From positions 84,425-148,424 of the forward strand of contig VTPC01091301.1 in the NCBI GenBank assembly GCA_011009095.1: a stretch of DNA of 64,000 nt. The letters run 5' to 3'. The notes under the pieces are model-generated. The model was not told the origin of the DNA. It saw only the letters and a list, made by a program, of their open reading frames with translations, and made no database searches. A program made the translations under genes and the position numbers. The stretch is from Ignelater luminosus (lineage: Eukaryota; Arthropoda; Insecta; Coleoptera; Elateridae). This document shows, piece by piece, positions 34,825-46,989 of the stretch; the first letter of the stretch is position 1, and the number at the start of each line of letters is the position of its first letter.

Positions 34825-35293
34825 GGTTGACGGAACCCTTTTAGAACTTTTTAATTTTTCAAAATCTTACTTTATTTTGCCAAGGGCTCAAAAACTACAG
34901 TAGTACATATTTGTTGTATTATCGAGTTTTATTGCTGTAATTGTCTTTATGTAAATCTCGAGAATTTTATAATGCAGATCTCGCGCTCTCTGCTACGCAA
35001 ACTTAGTTATAGGAACACTCTTTATTTCTGCTCTTCCGTTTAATATTTTGTAGTTTTGTTGATCACAAAAACAATATTGTCTACGGTAAGAATTTTATTA
35101 AATCTAGCGAGCCTTAGTATGAACAAGACAAATTTGGCATATTATTACAAGAATAAGCTTTAATTCCTATTTCTTAAAAATAAAGGCTTTGCCAATTATT
35201 AATTAAAGATTCTTCTTGTTGAATTTATCGCATGCGGTTTCCGTCTCTATTTTATTATTATTGAATTTCCTTATCTTTATAACTTTTTTATTA
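34825..35293. other. Unassigned AT-rich DNA
   Basis: I see no gene or repeat here. Confidence 0.4.
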
Positions 35294-36085
35294 AATAATA
35301 ATAATAATAATAATCGTCTTTATTGAAAATAAAATAAAAGGAAAAATACAATATCTGTAGCCTCCTGGCGAAATCTAGCCACTGGCTACTCTATTTAACC
35401 AGGAGACTACGCAAAATATATAAAAATAGCACATAAAGATTAATTTAATTTGTTCTGATTTAATTTGTTCTGATTTAGGTAGTTAGACATATGCATGGTG
35501 GTTATTGCAAAAATAATTTTTTAAGGAGCTTTTAAATCTATTTAGACCAAGGTTTTTTATGTGAGAGGAATCGAGTTATATACTGAGACAGCATTATAAG
35601 TAGATCCTCTGCGAAACAAGGTTGTTGAATGCTGCGGTATTGTGAGCATACCTTTATTACGAATGTTTGCAGAATGAACTTGAGACCTAATGACCAATCT
35701 ATCAGAAAGGCTAGCAGATAGCTGCATGGAAGTTAGTAGAGCATGTGTATACGAACCCAACTGGTATTTCCAACGATTTTCCATTTTCAGCCATTTGAGC
35801 TCGCTAATGCTATTTGATACATGATCATATTTCCCTAAATTGCAGATGAATCGACAACAAAAGTTTTGAACCTTCTGTATGCGATTTTTATCATACATTT
35901 CTAAGCAAGGACCATAAATAAAACTGCAGTAATTAAAGTGCGATAAGACTAAAGATTCTGTAAGCATTTTCTTTTGAGCAGAGTTTAAAATATCACGATT
36001 TGCGTATAGTAATTTTAACGAGGAATAGGTTTGTTGCAATAGTTTTGTAACGTGTAGCCTAAAACGTAGTTTAGTGTCTAATATA

Positions 36086-37379
36086 CAAGGGTGGTCTGAA
36101 ACGTTTCCGACCTCAACGTGAAGATGGCAGCACTCGTAAATAAAAGCTACTGAATTTCGTTGTTCATCTGTTGACAGTTACTCACCAAAGTTTCAGCCAT
36201 TTTGGACGCGCAGTTTTTATGTAACAGTCGTTTGAGTGAGTTGATGTGAGTTTTTTTGTGAAAATGGACAAAATCGAGTATCGAGCTGTCATTAAATATT
36301 TGTTTTTGAAAGGCAATACGCCTTCGCAAATAAAAGATGAGTTGGATTCTGTGTATGGGGACTCTGCCACCATCATTTACCACAGTGAGATTTTGGGCTG
36401 CTGAATTTAAACGTGGCCGTAAGAGCTTGGGAGACGATGAACGTTCGGGACGTCCAAAAACTGCAACTACCGACGAAAACATCGCCAAAGTTCATCAAAT
36501 GGTGCTAGACGACCGCCGAATTAAAGTGAGAGAGATAGCAGAGGTTATGAACATGTCAAAAGAACATGTTTGTCACATATTAAATCAACATTTAGGCACG
36601 ACAAAGCTGTCCGCGCGTTGGGTGCCGCGTTTGCTCACGTTAGACCAAAAACGTGTTCGAATGAATATTTCCAACGCTCTTTTGGCGCAATTTAGGCGAA
36701 ATAAATCCGAGTTTTGGCGCCGATTAATTACTGTAGATGAAACTTGGATACACCATTATACGCCCGAAACAAAAATACAGTCCAAACAGTGGACTGCAAA
36801 GGGGGAACCGGCTCCAGAAAAAGCAAAAACTGTTTTTTCGGCTGGGAAAGTGATGGCGACTGTTTTTGGGGATAGTCATGGAGTTATTTTAATCGATTAT
36901 CTTCGAAAAGGAAAAACCATTACAGGAGCATACTATGCATCATTACTTGACAAGCTGAAGGCAGAACTTGCGAAAAAACGGCCACATTTGCAGAAAAAGA
37001 AAATCCTGTTTCACCAAGACAACGCACCGTCTCACACCTCAGCGGTTGCCATGGCGAAAATCCACAAATTACGGTTTGAACTGCTTGACCATCCGCCTCA
37101 GTCACCAGATCTAGCCCCAAGCGACTTCTTTTTGTTTCCTCATCTAAAAATTGCGCTCGGAGGACAAATATTTTCGTCAAATGAAGAGGCAATCACCTTC
37201 GTGAACAATTATTTTGCAGACAAAAATGCCGAGTACTATTTGGACGGGTTACAGAGATGGGAGCATCGCTGGGAGAAGTGTGTAGAGTTACAAGGAGACT
37301 ATGTTGAAAAATAAAAAAAAAATTTCAGAAAAAATGTCTTGTATCTTTGTTAGGTCGGAAACTTTTCAGACCACCCTCG
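36086..37379 (+). mobile_element. Mariner element, copy 2
   Basis: This 1294-bp element lies between TA duplications at 36084-36085 and 37380-37381. Its left end CAAGGGTGGTCTGAAACG carries two changes from copy 1, while the right end is canonical. It splits the LINE reading between NLGI and LDTKLRF. Confidence 0.95.
36264..37314 (+). pseudogene. Mariner transposase, copy 2, one frameshift
   Basis: It has the same start as copy 1 (MDKIEYRAVIK). An extra C in the run after GGGGACTCTG, near 36367, shifts the frame inside the first helix-turn-helix. From there to 37314 the frame is fully open, including VDETWIHHYTPE, LFHQDNAPSH and DLAPSDFFLFPHLK, so the catalytic domain is intact. The break differs from that of copy 1, so both descend independently from a parent that was presumably functional. 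Confidence 0.9.
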
Positions 37380-39230
37380 TAATACCGAGATTTCTTGCAG
37401 AGTCGACTACTGGTAAAAGTTATTTATGTTGAGATTTAAATCTGGTGCTGTAATATTTTTTTTGTTACCAAGCACTAATAGTTTTGATTTACTCGTGTTA
37501 AGTTTTAGGTTGTGTTGCATTGAAAGGTGTTTAATAAGAGTAAGATCACTGTTGATGTCTTCATAAGCTTGAGTTCTATCAGAAAAGTTAAATAATTTAT
37601 ATATTTGCATGTCATCAGCATACGCCTGAACATTACAGTGCTTCAAGGAATTTAAAATATCAGAGGTATATATAATAAATAACAGAGGCCCTAGAATAGA
37701 CCCTTGAGGAGCACCGGAAGTTAATGAATATGATTGTGACAGTTGCTCGTTAATTTTAATTATCAGACTCCTGTCGGATAGATAGGACTTTATTAAGTTG
37801 ACTGCATTATTGACGAACCCGTAGTACTGAAGTTTTGCACACAGAAGATTATGACTTATTGTATCAAAAGCTCTAGAGAAATCGAGCAGTACGAGAACGG
37901 TTATCATGTGCCTATCAGTTGCGCTTATAATATCATCCGTGGCAGTAGCGAGAATCAGCAGTACTAAGACCCTTCCTAAAACCGGATTGACATACGGATA
38001 GTATATTGTTGTTGTTAGAAAAGGCATATATTTGTCTATATAGTATCTTTTCAAAAATTTTAGAGATACACGGTAAAATGCTAATTATTCTTAAGTCAGA
38101 GTAACTACTTGGATTAGAAACTTTAGGTAGTGGAAGACCAATGGCCTCCTTCCACGCCGACGTAAAGTAACAGAACTCAATGCAACAATTAATAATGTGA
38201 GTAATATATTTATCGATAAAAGGACTACAATATTTTAGCATTATGAGCGTAATGTTATCTGAACCAAAAGCGTTAGATTTAAGACTAAACAGAGTTTCAT
38301 GCACCTCTTCTATTGAGGTAAGAGAAAAATCGAAAGTGTGGTTGCTGAAGTGCCGATTATTTTGATAATACTGTATTCGTGTATCGCAGTCGGAAGTTGA
38401 AGATTGAACAAAAGAGCTAAAATACTTTCCGATCGAGTTAGGGTCAGCTAAGTTACTTGGCACAGTACGTTGCTGTGAAAAACGTATATTTAAATCAGAT
38501 AAGGCAGACCACATGTTACGCGAATTATTTTCCGTTGCGAGTGAATTAAGATAAGCCCTTTTTTCACGACGAATGGATGATACCGTAAAATTCCGAAGTT
38601 TTTTGTACCGATTCCAGTCCGAAGGGAGCCTAGTACGCTTATATTTCCTCAATGCACTGTCACGCTCCTTCATGATTGCCTTTAAATTATCTGTTAGCCA
38701 AGGGGCCCTAGGTTTAGTGACCCGTGCCTCGTTAACAGGTGCATGTTTATCAAAAACAGCTAAGATAAAGGCCATGAAAATGGAGATTTTATTTTCAATG
38801 TCATTCTCGCGAATCATTTGATGCCATGGCAGAGACTGTAGATCTGATAAAAATAGATTGTAATTAAAGCTACGAAAACATCTAAATTTTAAGATTTTAG
38901 GTTTAAATTTGTTTCTCTCTATTTTCAAATCACAGAAAACTGCTCTATGATCAGAAATTTTATTAGCTTCGATTGTACCTGAATTACTAATAACTAAATT
39001 ACCGCTAACAAAAATAGGGTCTATAAGGGTGCTGGACGTATTTGTTATTCGAGTAGGTTCATTTAGTATTTGTGTTAGATCGTATAAAGCATGTATTTAC
39101 TGGATTATCAACATTAAAGAAATTTACATTAAAATCGCCCAAACAAATCAAGTCATCAACTGTGGGTGTAATAATAGACATCTCGTCCAAATTATTTACA
39201 AAGTTGTTTATGCGGTGCATAAGTTAAGAA

Positions 39231-40598
39231 ACTATTCATTTTTGTCAGAAAAGGCTCTTTATACTCCTTACCAATATTATCGCCTAAGAGAAATATTTAA
39301 TTTATCAACCTTCGCGTTTTTAATTCTCACAATAATTAATCGTTGTTCCGAAGATTTATAGCGGAAACACATATTTTGCTACATCTCATCTTTAAATCCC
39401 AAGTTTCCCTGGCGTTTTCCTTTATTATCAAATTGTTTTTTTAAGATTAATGTTACAAACAGAAATATAAATCATCGTTCGCTAACAATAACTCGTATAA
39501 TTTTATTTTTCTTTTAACAAAGCACACAGCTCGTACTCTTTTTCATTTATCTTTTCATGAAGAAAATTTAAAAGATAAATACCCACACGTGACGCGTAGC
39601 AAAGTATTCCTATCTGATTCCTATACTATAATATAAATCGACGTTTTTCAAAGAATTGTTTGCGTTCAGTTATATTTGTTATACAAAGAAAACACATTTA
39701 ACCTTTAGGATTCATAGATATTTGAAAATCTGCTATTGTTGGTTTGTAATTTATAGTCTCGTGTATGTTTTATTATTTGATGTTAAAGGGAATTTTGTCA
39801 AATAATATTATCACGTCAAACAGATCGGTCGAGATGGAAAAACCTTTTGTTTACCTCTCCAAAAATAAATTGACGATATTACGTGTATCGCCTACAAGAA
39901 ATAACAATTTTGTACCAGCAAGAAAAACCCTCATTTTTTATTACTGCAAATGAAGACTAACTCGTAGATAATAATGCCTAAGATAAAAGGAAGTACTTTA
40001 AAAAGTTAGCTATTGGACTGAAATGTAAATTACTGAATAAGAGATTTTATTATGAGTTGGCGCCTTTTTTGAAGAAACGCTTAGATTTATATTTTGAATT
40101 TAGTTTACCCACTGTTGCGTTTCTTACTGCAGAAATAATTTGTAACCTTCAAAGATTTAAGCCTAATTTAATAAGAAATTATGAAACATTTTTCTTTTAG
40201 AATTTAGTATAAATTTTAACTGTAAATTAAATTTGGCTTGAAATCATTGAATCTTTAAAGCACTTTTCCTAATAGTCTGCAAATGTATAGTTCTGACTCA
40301 TAACGAGTAAAAAACGCTTTGGTGTTGTACACCCTACCAGACGAATTTGTCTAAACTTGGCTATACCGGCTCATTTAATATCAGGTGTAATACTAAAAAC
40401 AAATCGTAATTATATTTAGTAGTAGAGAGTTTTTCGAATTACCTAAAAGATTATTTACAAGAAAACGGTTCTTAAAGTCGTTAAGTATTAATTCTTATTC
40501 TACTGATTGCTAGAATACTAACCTAAATACTTAAAACTTTTAAAAGTTAAGACAGAAATTGTTTAAATTTCACAAGAATAACTTAAGAACAAACAATC
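39231..40598. other. Unassigned AT-rich DNA
   Basis: I recognise no gene or repeat in this 1.4-kb stretch. Confidence 0.4.
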
Positions 40599-42018
40599 TT
40601 CTTCTTCTTCTTTTCTTAGCCGTTATCTATCCTATGCGATAGGCCTCTCTATAAGTTTTCCATTTTTGTCTATTTTGAGCGATTTCAACCCATTTTAGTC
40701 CTGCAGTTCGTTTCATGTCGTCTGCCCAAAGCATCTAAGGACGACCTACACCTCTGCGTTCTCCATCTTATCATTTTGCTGCTCCATTTATCTGCCTCCC
40801 TTGCCACGTGACCAGCCCACTGCCATTTCAACTTCGCTGCCTTTCCACCACGTCTTAGACGCCCGTTCTTTTTCTTAACCAAGTATTAGTTTTTCTCTAA
40901 ATGGCTCTTTGATTAATTTTTAATTTATCGGTGATGGTTTTGGTAAGTGCCCCATGTTTCGGCACCGTAGGTGGTCACTGGCAATATACACTGATTGTAT
41001 AGGTCTCGTTTCAGTTTTAGAGGAATGTTCATTTGGAATATGTCTTTTAGCTTCGCATAGGCTGCCCAGGTTAATCATTCTTTCATCGATTTCCATCTGT
41101 TGGTTTGCTTTTCCTATGGTAATTGTTTGCTCCAAATACTTGTAATCGTTTACCTTTCTTACAGCTTCATCATCTATTATCATTGATCATGTATTGTCTT
41201 CTTGATTTGTCATGTGTTTTGTTTTCCTTTTTTTATTTCTAGATCAATCCTTTCTGGAGCTTATTTTATATCTTGCATTATCTTTTGATTTGGCAAAGAC
41301 AGCAATGTCGGCAAACCTAAGGTGATGTAAGTGTTCGACCGATATACTGATTCTTCTTTCATTTCATTCGATCTCCTTGAGTTGCATCTTCTAGAATTAG
41401 TGTAAAGAATTCGGGTGATAAATTATCTCCCTGTCGCACTCCTCTTCTCAGCTCTACCTTTTCTGATTTTTCTTGCAGTTAAATTTGCATTGCTGCTTGT
41501 TGGTAGTTTTTTTCAATTTTATTGATGTAGAGACTGTCTATTTGGGCGTTCCGTAAAGCTATGGTCACTGCCCGAATTTCTACCGTGTCAAAGGCTTTTC
41601 TAAAGTCTATGAAAGCCACCCATAATGCTATTCTGTATTCTGTGGCTCTTTCTATCAATATTCTCAGGTCTGCAGGTGTTCCACTGTGCTGTATCCCTTC
41701 CGAAAGCCTGCCTGTTCGATTGGTTGGTAGAAGTCAAGCTTCAGTGTTAATCTGTTTGTTATAATTCTAAAGAACAATTTATACAGTTGCAATAGAAGGC
41801 TAGTTGGGCGGTAGTTTTACAAATCTTCTTGGTCTCCTTTTTTGTAAATAAGTGTTACTAGGGCATTGAACCACTCTGTTGGGATTTCTCCATTTTCAAG
41901 ACATCTATTAAACAACCTTTCCGTTTGTGCAGCAGTATCTCGCTACTTTCTTTCAGCATTTCCGCCAAAATACCGTCTATCGTGGTTTCTATTTCGTTTT
42001 TGGTAATCGGCGGTATTT
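40599..42018 (-). mobile_element. RTE-like LINE 3' part, decayed
   Basis: Read on the minus strand: EQAGFRKGYSTVEHLQTLR, WVAFIDFRKAFDTVE (41.6 kb), ELRRGVRQGDNLSPEFFTL (41.43 kb), NDYKYLEQTITIG, and the C-terminal AKLKWQWAGHVARE (40.83 kb), a tail shared by many arthropod RTE-type elements. It ends in a short (AAG)n run at 40599-40612. The YADD block is degraded. The 5' side is cut where the copia remnant begins. Confidence 0.75.
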
Positions 42019-42019
42019 A

Positions 42020-43455
42020 TTACAGATCCTACCAAGTCTGATTGGAAAGAATCACCTAATAAATGTTTATTTACAAATGAAGATTCTTTGAGTGATTCTG
42101 ACCTTGGAAAATTAGATAAGGGATAGGACTCTTCCAAGAATTTAAGAGATCAGTCAGCATTAAAAAAACCACTTCACTTGAATGATTATGTCATGTTTAG
42201 TGAAGGAATTATGACTGATGGAGAAATTCCTGAATCTTATAAGGAGGCTGTCAGTAAAAAGCATAAGTTTCAGTGGAAAGGAAGATTGACAACATTGCCT
42301 AAAGGAGCTAAGGTTATACTCTGCAGATGGGTTTACAGAGTAAAGACCAATTCTGACGGCAGTGTTGACAAGTTCAAAGCAAGACTCGTCATAAAACTAT
42401 TCAGCCGGTGTTATGGAGTAGACTACAGGGAAACTTTTAACTTTTAACCCAGCACCCAAGTTAAATACTATTCGGTTAATGTTAGATATGCATCTAGTCC
42501 AGTTTGATGTATAACTGAAAATGATTATATACATGCAGCAACCAGAGGGATATGTGAATAACACCGACCAAGTTTGCAACTTAAAACGGATTCGAGCAAG
42601 GTCCTAGGTGTCCTAGAAAACGGACCTTTCATCAATTGGATTTAGGCCTAGTCAGGCAGATCCTTGCCTACACATTAGAGTCAAGAAAGGTAAGAAGGTT
42701 ATCGTAGCTCTATTCGTAGATGATGGAATGATAATGGCTGATGACGAGAAAAAAGCCAACATCTTTATCCAGAAGCTAAAGAGAGAGTTTGAAATAACTG
42801 CGTCATATTTTCTAGGCATGGAAATTGAACATTTTGATGATGGCTCAATCAAGATATGTTAGGAAGGTATTGTCTAAAAGTCGATGAGTGTGGATTCTCA
42901 TTTGAGGTGTTAGTTGGGCTATTGACACACTGTTGCTTCCGTTCACAGAGCGAACGCCTGAGGACAAAAGCAGAGTCAGTTTCCGAAACGTCGCGACGAA
43001 ATATCGCAACAGAGTGTGACAATGATAAGAGAAGGTAGTTCTACTCAAGAAAATACGAAAAATGAGACAGACAGGCTATAGGTGCTCTTATATACCTCAC
43101 GGTAGGAACCAGACCCGACCTAGCTTACAGTGTCAGTGTGTTATCAAGAACACTTGATTGCTCGACTACAGCTGACGTTGTAAAACTTAAAAGAGTCTTG
43201 CGGTACATCGCTGGCACGTGTGACTCTGGTATCATTTATCGGCCTTCTGGAAGCGATTTGGAGTGCTGAAGTGATGCAAATTTTGGGGGGAGTGCAGCAA
43301 AACCGGGAGATCAACGTCAGGAGTCGCTATAAAGTATGCATCTGGTGTCATATCATGGCTAATTAAAAGACAGGCCTTGATGGCAATATCAACAACAGAC
43401 GCTGTGCTAGTTGCGGCAAATAAGACTGTAAAAGGCTCTGCCGTCTGTTTTAGAT
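42020..43455 (+). mobile_element. Ty1/copia retrotransposon remnant (fossil)
   Basis: Internal part of a copia-family pol region: the reverse transcriptase start (KGAKVILCRWVYRVK near 42.32 kb) followed by RNase H-like text near 43.2 kb (YRPSGSDLE). No LTRs are seen on either side. It is an old, broken internal fragment with several disruptions, bounded by LINE pieces at both ends. Confidence 0.75.
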
Positions 43456-43459
43456 AAAT

Positions 43460-44640
43460 GGTACCCCCGTTCTACAACTTCACAATCCTCGCCCCTATCC
43501 TTTTCATCCTATATTGTTACGATATCCCCAGACCCGAGCCGCAACCGGCCTCCAACACTCACTTCTCGACCGTCCGAATCACCCAGTACGCCGAAGATAC
43601 TGCCCTCTGGGCTAGTGGCCGCAACGCCAGGACCTCGAGTCGCCACCTTGCTCGAGATCTCGCTCGGCTGGAGGATTGGTTCCGACTCTGGCGCCTCAAA
43701 CTCAACCCCAACAAATCGCAGGCTATCCTCTTTCGGCACCCCTTCCAAACCCATAGTTCCCGTTTTCGGGAAACAGATGTCCGATTGGACCTTTGGGGCT
43801 CCCGCCTTCGTCTCTTCCATTCCGTACAGTACCAAGGTTGCTCGTTCACCTCCACTGGAGCGCCGAGCTGGGCAGGTGTCTCGACGCCGTTCAACGCCGC
43901 GCCTCCATTCTCGCCATGCTCCGTGGCAATTTTCGACGACATACTAGACAACACCCCAATCGCCCTCAGACTCCCCTAACCACTCAACATCCCCCACCCT
44001 CTGTTTTCCGCTCGCCCCCCAAAAAAACATCAACCACGATTCTGCCCTTTTTTCCTATGTTGCAGGTAGCAGAGGCCCCACTCTGTTCTCACTAGGGTTT
44101 TCCGTGGTTTCCCCTAGTGGTGAAGGCAAATGCCGGAACAGTTCCACAGCAGTCCACGGCACACTCTACTCACCTAGACACCTACACCTCACTACACTAA
44201 TCACATCCACACCCACACATCTCACCACACCATAGCAACGCAGTTCTGAAAGGAACCGTTTATCGCGACATCACGATCACTTCCACGGTCGCCCCTATTC
44301 GGCGGCTGGCTAAGTGTCCTTTGGCATGCCCCCTTACAGGCAACCTTGGTCGTCGGGAATCCTGAACGAACCGGCGCGCGACCTACCACGCCGTCGCCAC
44401 TCAACAACATCATCGCCGTGGACTGGCGTGCGGATTGCTTCGTGCCTGACATCGTTCGCGCCCCATTTCTTCATCACCCCCAGCCATAGACAAATTAAAT
44501 TTTCTAAATGGTAGCCACCTGCGGTGGCAATTTCTTTGACTCGACGACGACAACTTAACAATACTGCAACCCTGAGATTGGCAGAAAACCCGGAGTTCCA
44601 TCAACGCACAAAGCACATCAAAATAAAGCATTTCTACATT
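43460..44640 (+). mobile_element. GC-rich Jockey-type LINE 3' fragment
   Basis: The frame 43458-43979 is reverse transcriptase from LAPILFILYCYDIPRPEP through QYAEDTALWASGRNA (YAED for YADD, so the first Asp of the pair is changed) to DWFRLWRLKLNPNKSQAIL. A frame change near 43.83 kb continues VHLHWSAELGRCLDAVQRRA. A GC-rich 3' region follows to about 44.64 kb, including TTTCCCCTAG..GGCAAATGCCGG, a motif seen in insect LINE 3' ends. Its base composition (clearly GC-rich) differs sharply from the host DNA. It is 5' truncated. Confidence 0.7.
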
Positions 44641-44764
44641 AGAGAGAAGATTTTAGATGGGAAAATGTGTGTTTAGCAAGTGTCTACGGAGAATAATATG
44701 ACAAAACCTTTACTGAGTACAAGACTTCAGTGTTAGTTGAGAATCTTAATCTTCAATCAAAATA

Positions 44765-45160
44765 GGCTACCTGCAGTAGCTGATAATCGAGGTTTGTTCC
44801 CCATTAGTTTTTCGGGAAACGGATCAGATTTAATTTCCAAACAGACGAACTGTGTTCGCCATTACCTTTTTACGAGAGCTATCCACAAAAACAATCGACC
44901 TTTGCCCTCAAACAGATCATCTGCGACAGTCTACAGTCGGGTTTATCTATTCGCTGAAGCTATACACAGCAATCGGTCGGTTTTTGTTTTCAAACGGTCG
45001 GATTTTGTCTTTCATTGATTTTTAAAATGGGCAACCTGTGATAGCCTACATTCGGACTTTGTTCCTCAATAAACTTCTCGGAAATTGATTAGATTTCACC
45101 CCCAAACAGCCGGACGTTCCTCTCTATTACCATTTGCGCAAAAACTACTTGGCTGGTCTT
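44765..45160. repeat. Decayed tandem repeat, period about 130 or 260 bp
   Basis: The block at 44767-44885 aligns with 45029-45150: both have GGC(T/A)ACCTG, TTTGTTCC, TCGG(G)AAA, GATTAGATTT-like text, CCAAACAG and ATTACC. A third, weaker unit lies between (about 44.91-45.0 kb). It looks like an eroded satellite; function unknown. Confidence 0.45.
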
Positions 45161-46109
45161 TACCCTCCGTTATCTTTGTCATGGAAGCTATACTGGGAAA
45201 TTAATCTAAATTTATTCTCAAAATAAAAAATTTCTTTCTTAGGATACCTTCAGCGTGGGGTGAGTTAAGAATAAACCCGCAAGAAATGCTAAAGCAAATT
45301 TCATTTCTTATTTTTTCTTTCTAACCACAATTACTTAAAAACCGGTGGGATTGTCAGATTAATTTTTAATCTACAGACTTCTCGAAACATACTTTCTTTC
45401 CTACTACTGTAAGACCACCAACTATTTGGTCCGGAGCATTTTATTAAAGAAATACCACTAAATTTCCTAGTGTGTAATTTGTTACGTTCCCACCAGTGAT
45501 GCGTTGGAAGAATAGAATTTAATTTTGTTTCTTGGAATGCCTAATTAACGCGGTTTAATGGGCATATTAAAAAACGGTATTTTAATGAATTCCATGTAAA
45601 CAAATTCGTTCATCATTCTTGGGTATAAAAAAGGATATTGTACTTTCTATTTTTACGTAGTTCTACTTTTAGATATTTTACCGAATTTATCGATTATCCA
45701 ATTATGTATAAAATTAGTAAATAACGTGAAAAACAAAAAAGTCTTTTATGTATTTATAAAACGAGAGCGCACCGAACTGAATTAATTTTTCAACACCCCT
45801 GGCTGTAGTTCCATTAAGTATTAAAAATGATTCTGGAAGTAAACAGAATTTTATTTTTATCTGAATTTTTAATACTTGTTCTCGTATTTGTTTTGACTCG
45901 ATAAATGGTAAAAATATAGCGATGTGTTTCTGCTATTCTCAGAGCTATTCTTAAAGTATAAATAACAGAAATAAAAAATTCAGGCAAAAGTAGCTGAGAA
46001 GGCAACAAACGACAATAAAATTTCTACCCCCGAAGTATTCGTAGTATTTTATTGCGAAATACCACTATAGTATATCGCATAAAATAGTAATGAAATTCCC
46101 ATTTGCAGA
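45161..46109. other. Unassigned AT-rich DNA
   Basis: I see no gene. The last ~25 bp before 46110 resemble the 5' flank of ALKBH2 exon 1. Confidence 0.4.
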
Positions 46110-46301
46110 ATGAAGAGAATGAAAATTGATCTTACGAGTGCCTTAGTAGAGCTTGGGAATAGTAAAGTGGAACGGAAGAAAACCACACGAGAGGGTTTAG
46201 ATCTTGATTATGCCCTATTGCTCCCAAAGAGCATTGCAGATGAAATGATGGCTCAACTTGAGGCCTACGTTGAATATTATGTGGGGAGAAACTTAACTAA
46301 G
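46110..46301 (+). CDS. Duplicate of ALKBH2 first exon
   Basis: This 64-codon open exon starts MKRMKIDLTSALVELGNS and runs through KKTTREGLDLDYALLLP to EYYVGRNLTK, ending at the donor AAG|GTGCGA (46302). It is clearly homologous to ALKBH2 exon 1 at 56236-56424 (63 codons, donor AAG|GTGTGA, same phase 0), and similarity extends about 20 bp upstream and into the intron start. No copy of exons 2-4 follows within the next 6 kb. It could be an alternative first exon spliced over THOC6 to 56490, or the remnant of a partial DNA-level duplication. Frame and donor are kept despite many substitutions. Confidence 0.75.
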
Positions 46302-46985
46302 GTGCGATTTGTCTTTGTTAATTTTAGTTTAACTTCGGTCATAGTTAGTTTACCTTCTGCATCGGTGAATATCGCTATGTGTTTGCTTGTTTAATAAGGG
46401 TAATTTAACTTAATTCTCTTACTTCTGTAATTAATGAAGCGCTCTGAAAAGCATTTTGTTATAGTTGATTATTATCATTATTATAATTGATAATTCTGCT
46501 TTAATAAAGACATTCATTTTTAAATCTAAATACTATCAAGGCGTTGTTTAGCATTTCTCCCTTAAAGTTGACAAAGCCGGAGAATCATAATATTGATATG
46601 TCGACTCTTACGGTGTAATTTTGCATTTAAGGAAATGCAAGATATTTGTATATTGATTGCAGACTAGAAATTGCGACTTTTGACGAGAACTAAATATCAA
46701 TGTCGCTATAATACCAATAAGAAATTGGATTAATTACAGTTTACGAAAATCTGACAGCATGTGTCGATAGGGTTTGGCCAATTCACAATTATAAATATTA
46801 TAAAACGGTTAACGAGGCTGACAGACAAAACGTTCACACTCAGCACCTAATTGTTCAGATAAGCAGTGTTAGTAATAGTTGGAAAGGGTTTTTTTCCCAA
46901 CGGTCAAATATATCATGGGAGTATGATCCTAAAAGGCAATTTATCAATTTAAAATAATAAATTACTAAGTACAATACTGAATTCA
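46302..46985. other. Unassigned AT-rich DNA
   Basis: I see nothing recognisable here; exons 2-4 of an ALKBH2 paralogue are absent. Confidence 0.5.
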
Positions 46986-46989
46986 GAAA

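Larger units (their letters stand above)
35294..39230 (-). mobile_element. LINE (Jockey/CR1-like), interrupted by mariner copy 2
   Basis: Read on the minus strand. The endonuclease tail is near 39.2-38.95 kb (LICLGDFNVNFF, STLIDPIFVSGN, NKISDHRAVFCDLK), then a linker (38.9-38.2 kb). The reverse transcriptase has LLDFSRAFDTISHNLL, SGAPQGSILGPLLF and VQAYADDMQIYKLF (37.6 kb). The C-terminal domain is at 36039-35557 (RRGSTYNAVSVYNSIPLT). The 3' end has a stem CTCCTGG..CCAGGAG (35363-35405), an AATAAAG and a (ATT)n tail at 35294-35315. It is truncated at the 5' side. A frame change near 37.95 kb and others make it inactive, although the core motifs are well kept. The clade is uncertain. Confidence 0.8.
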
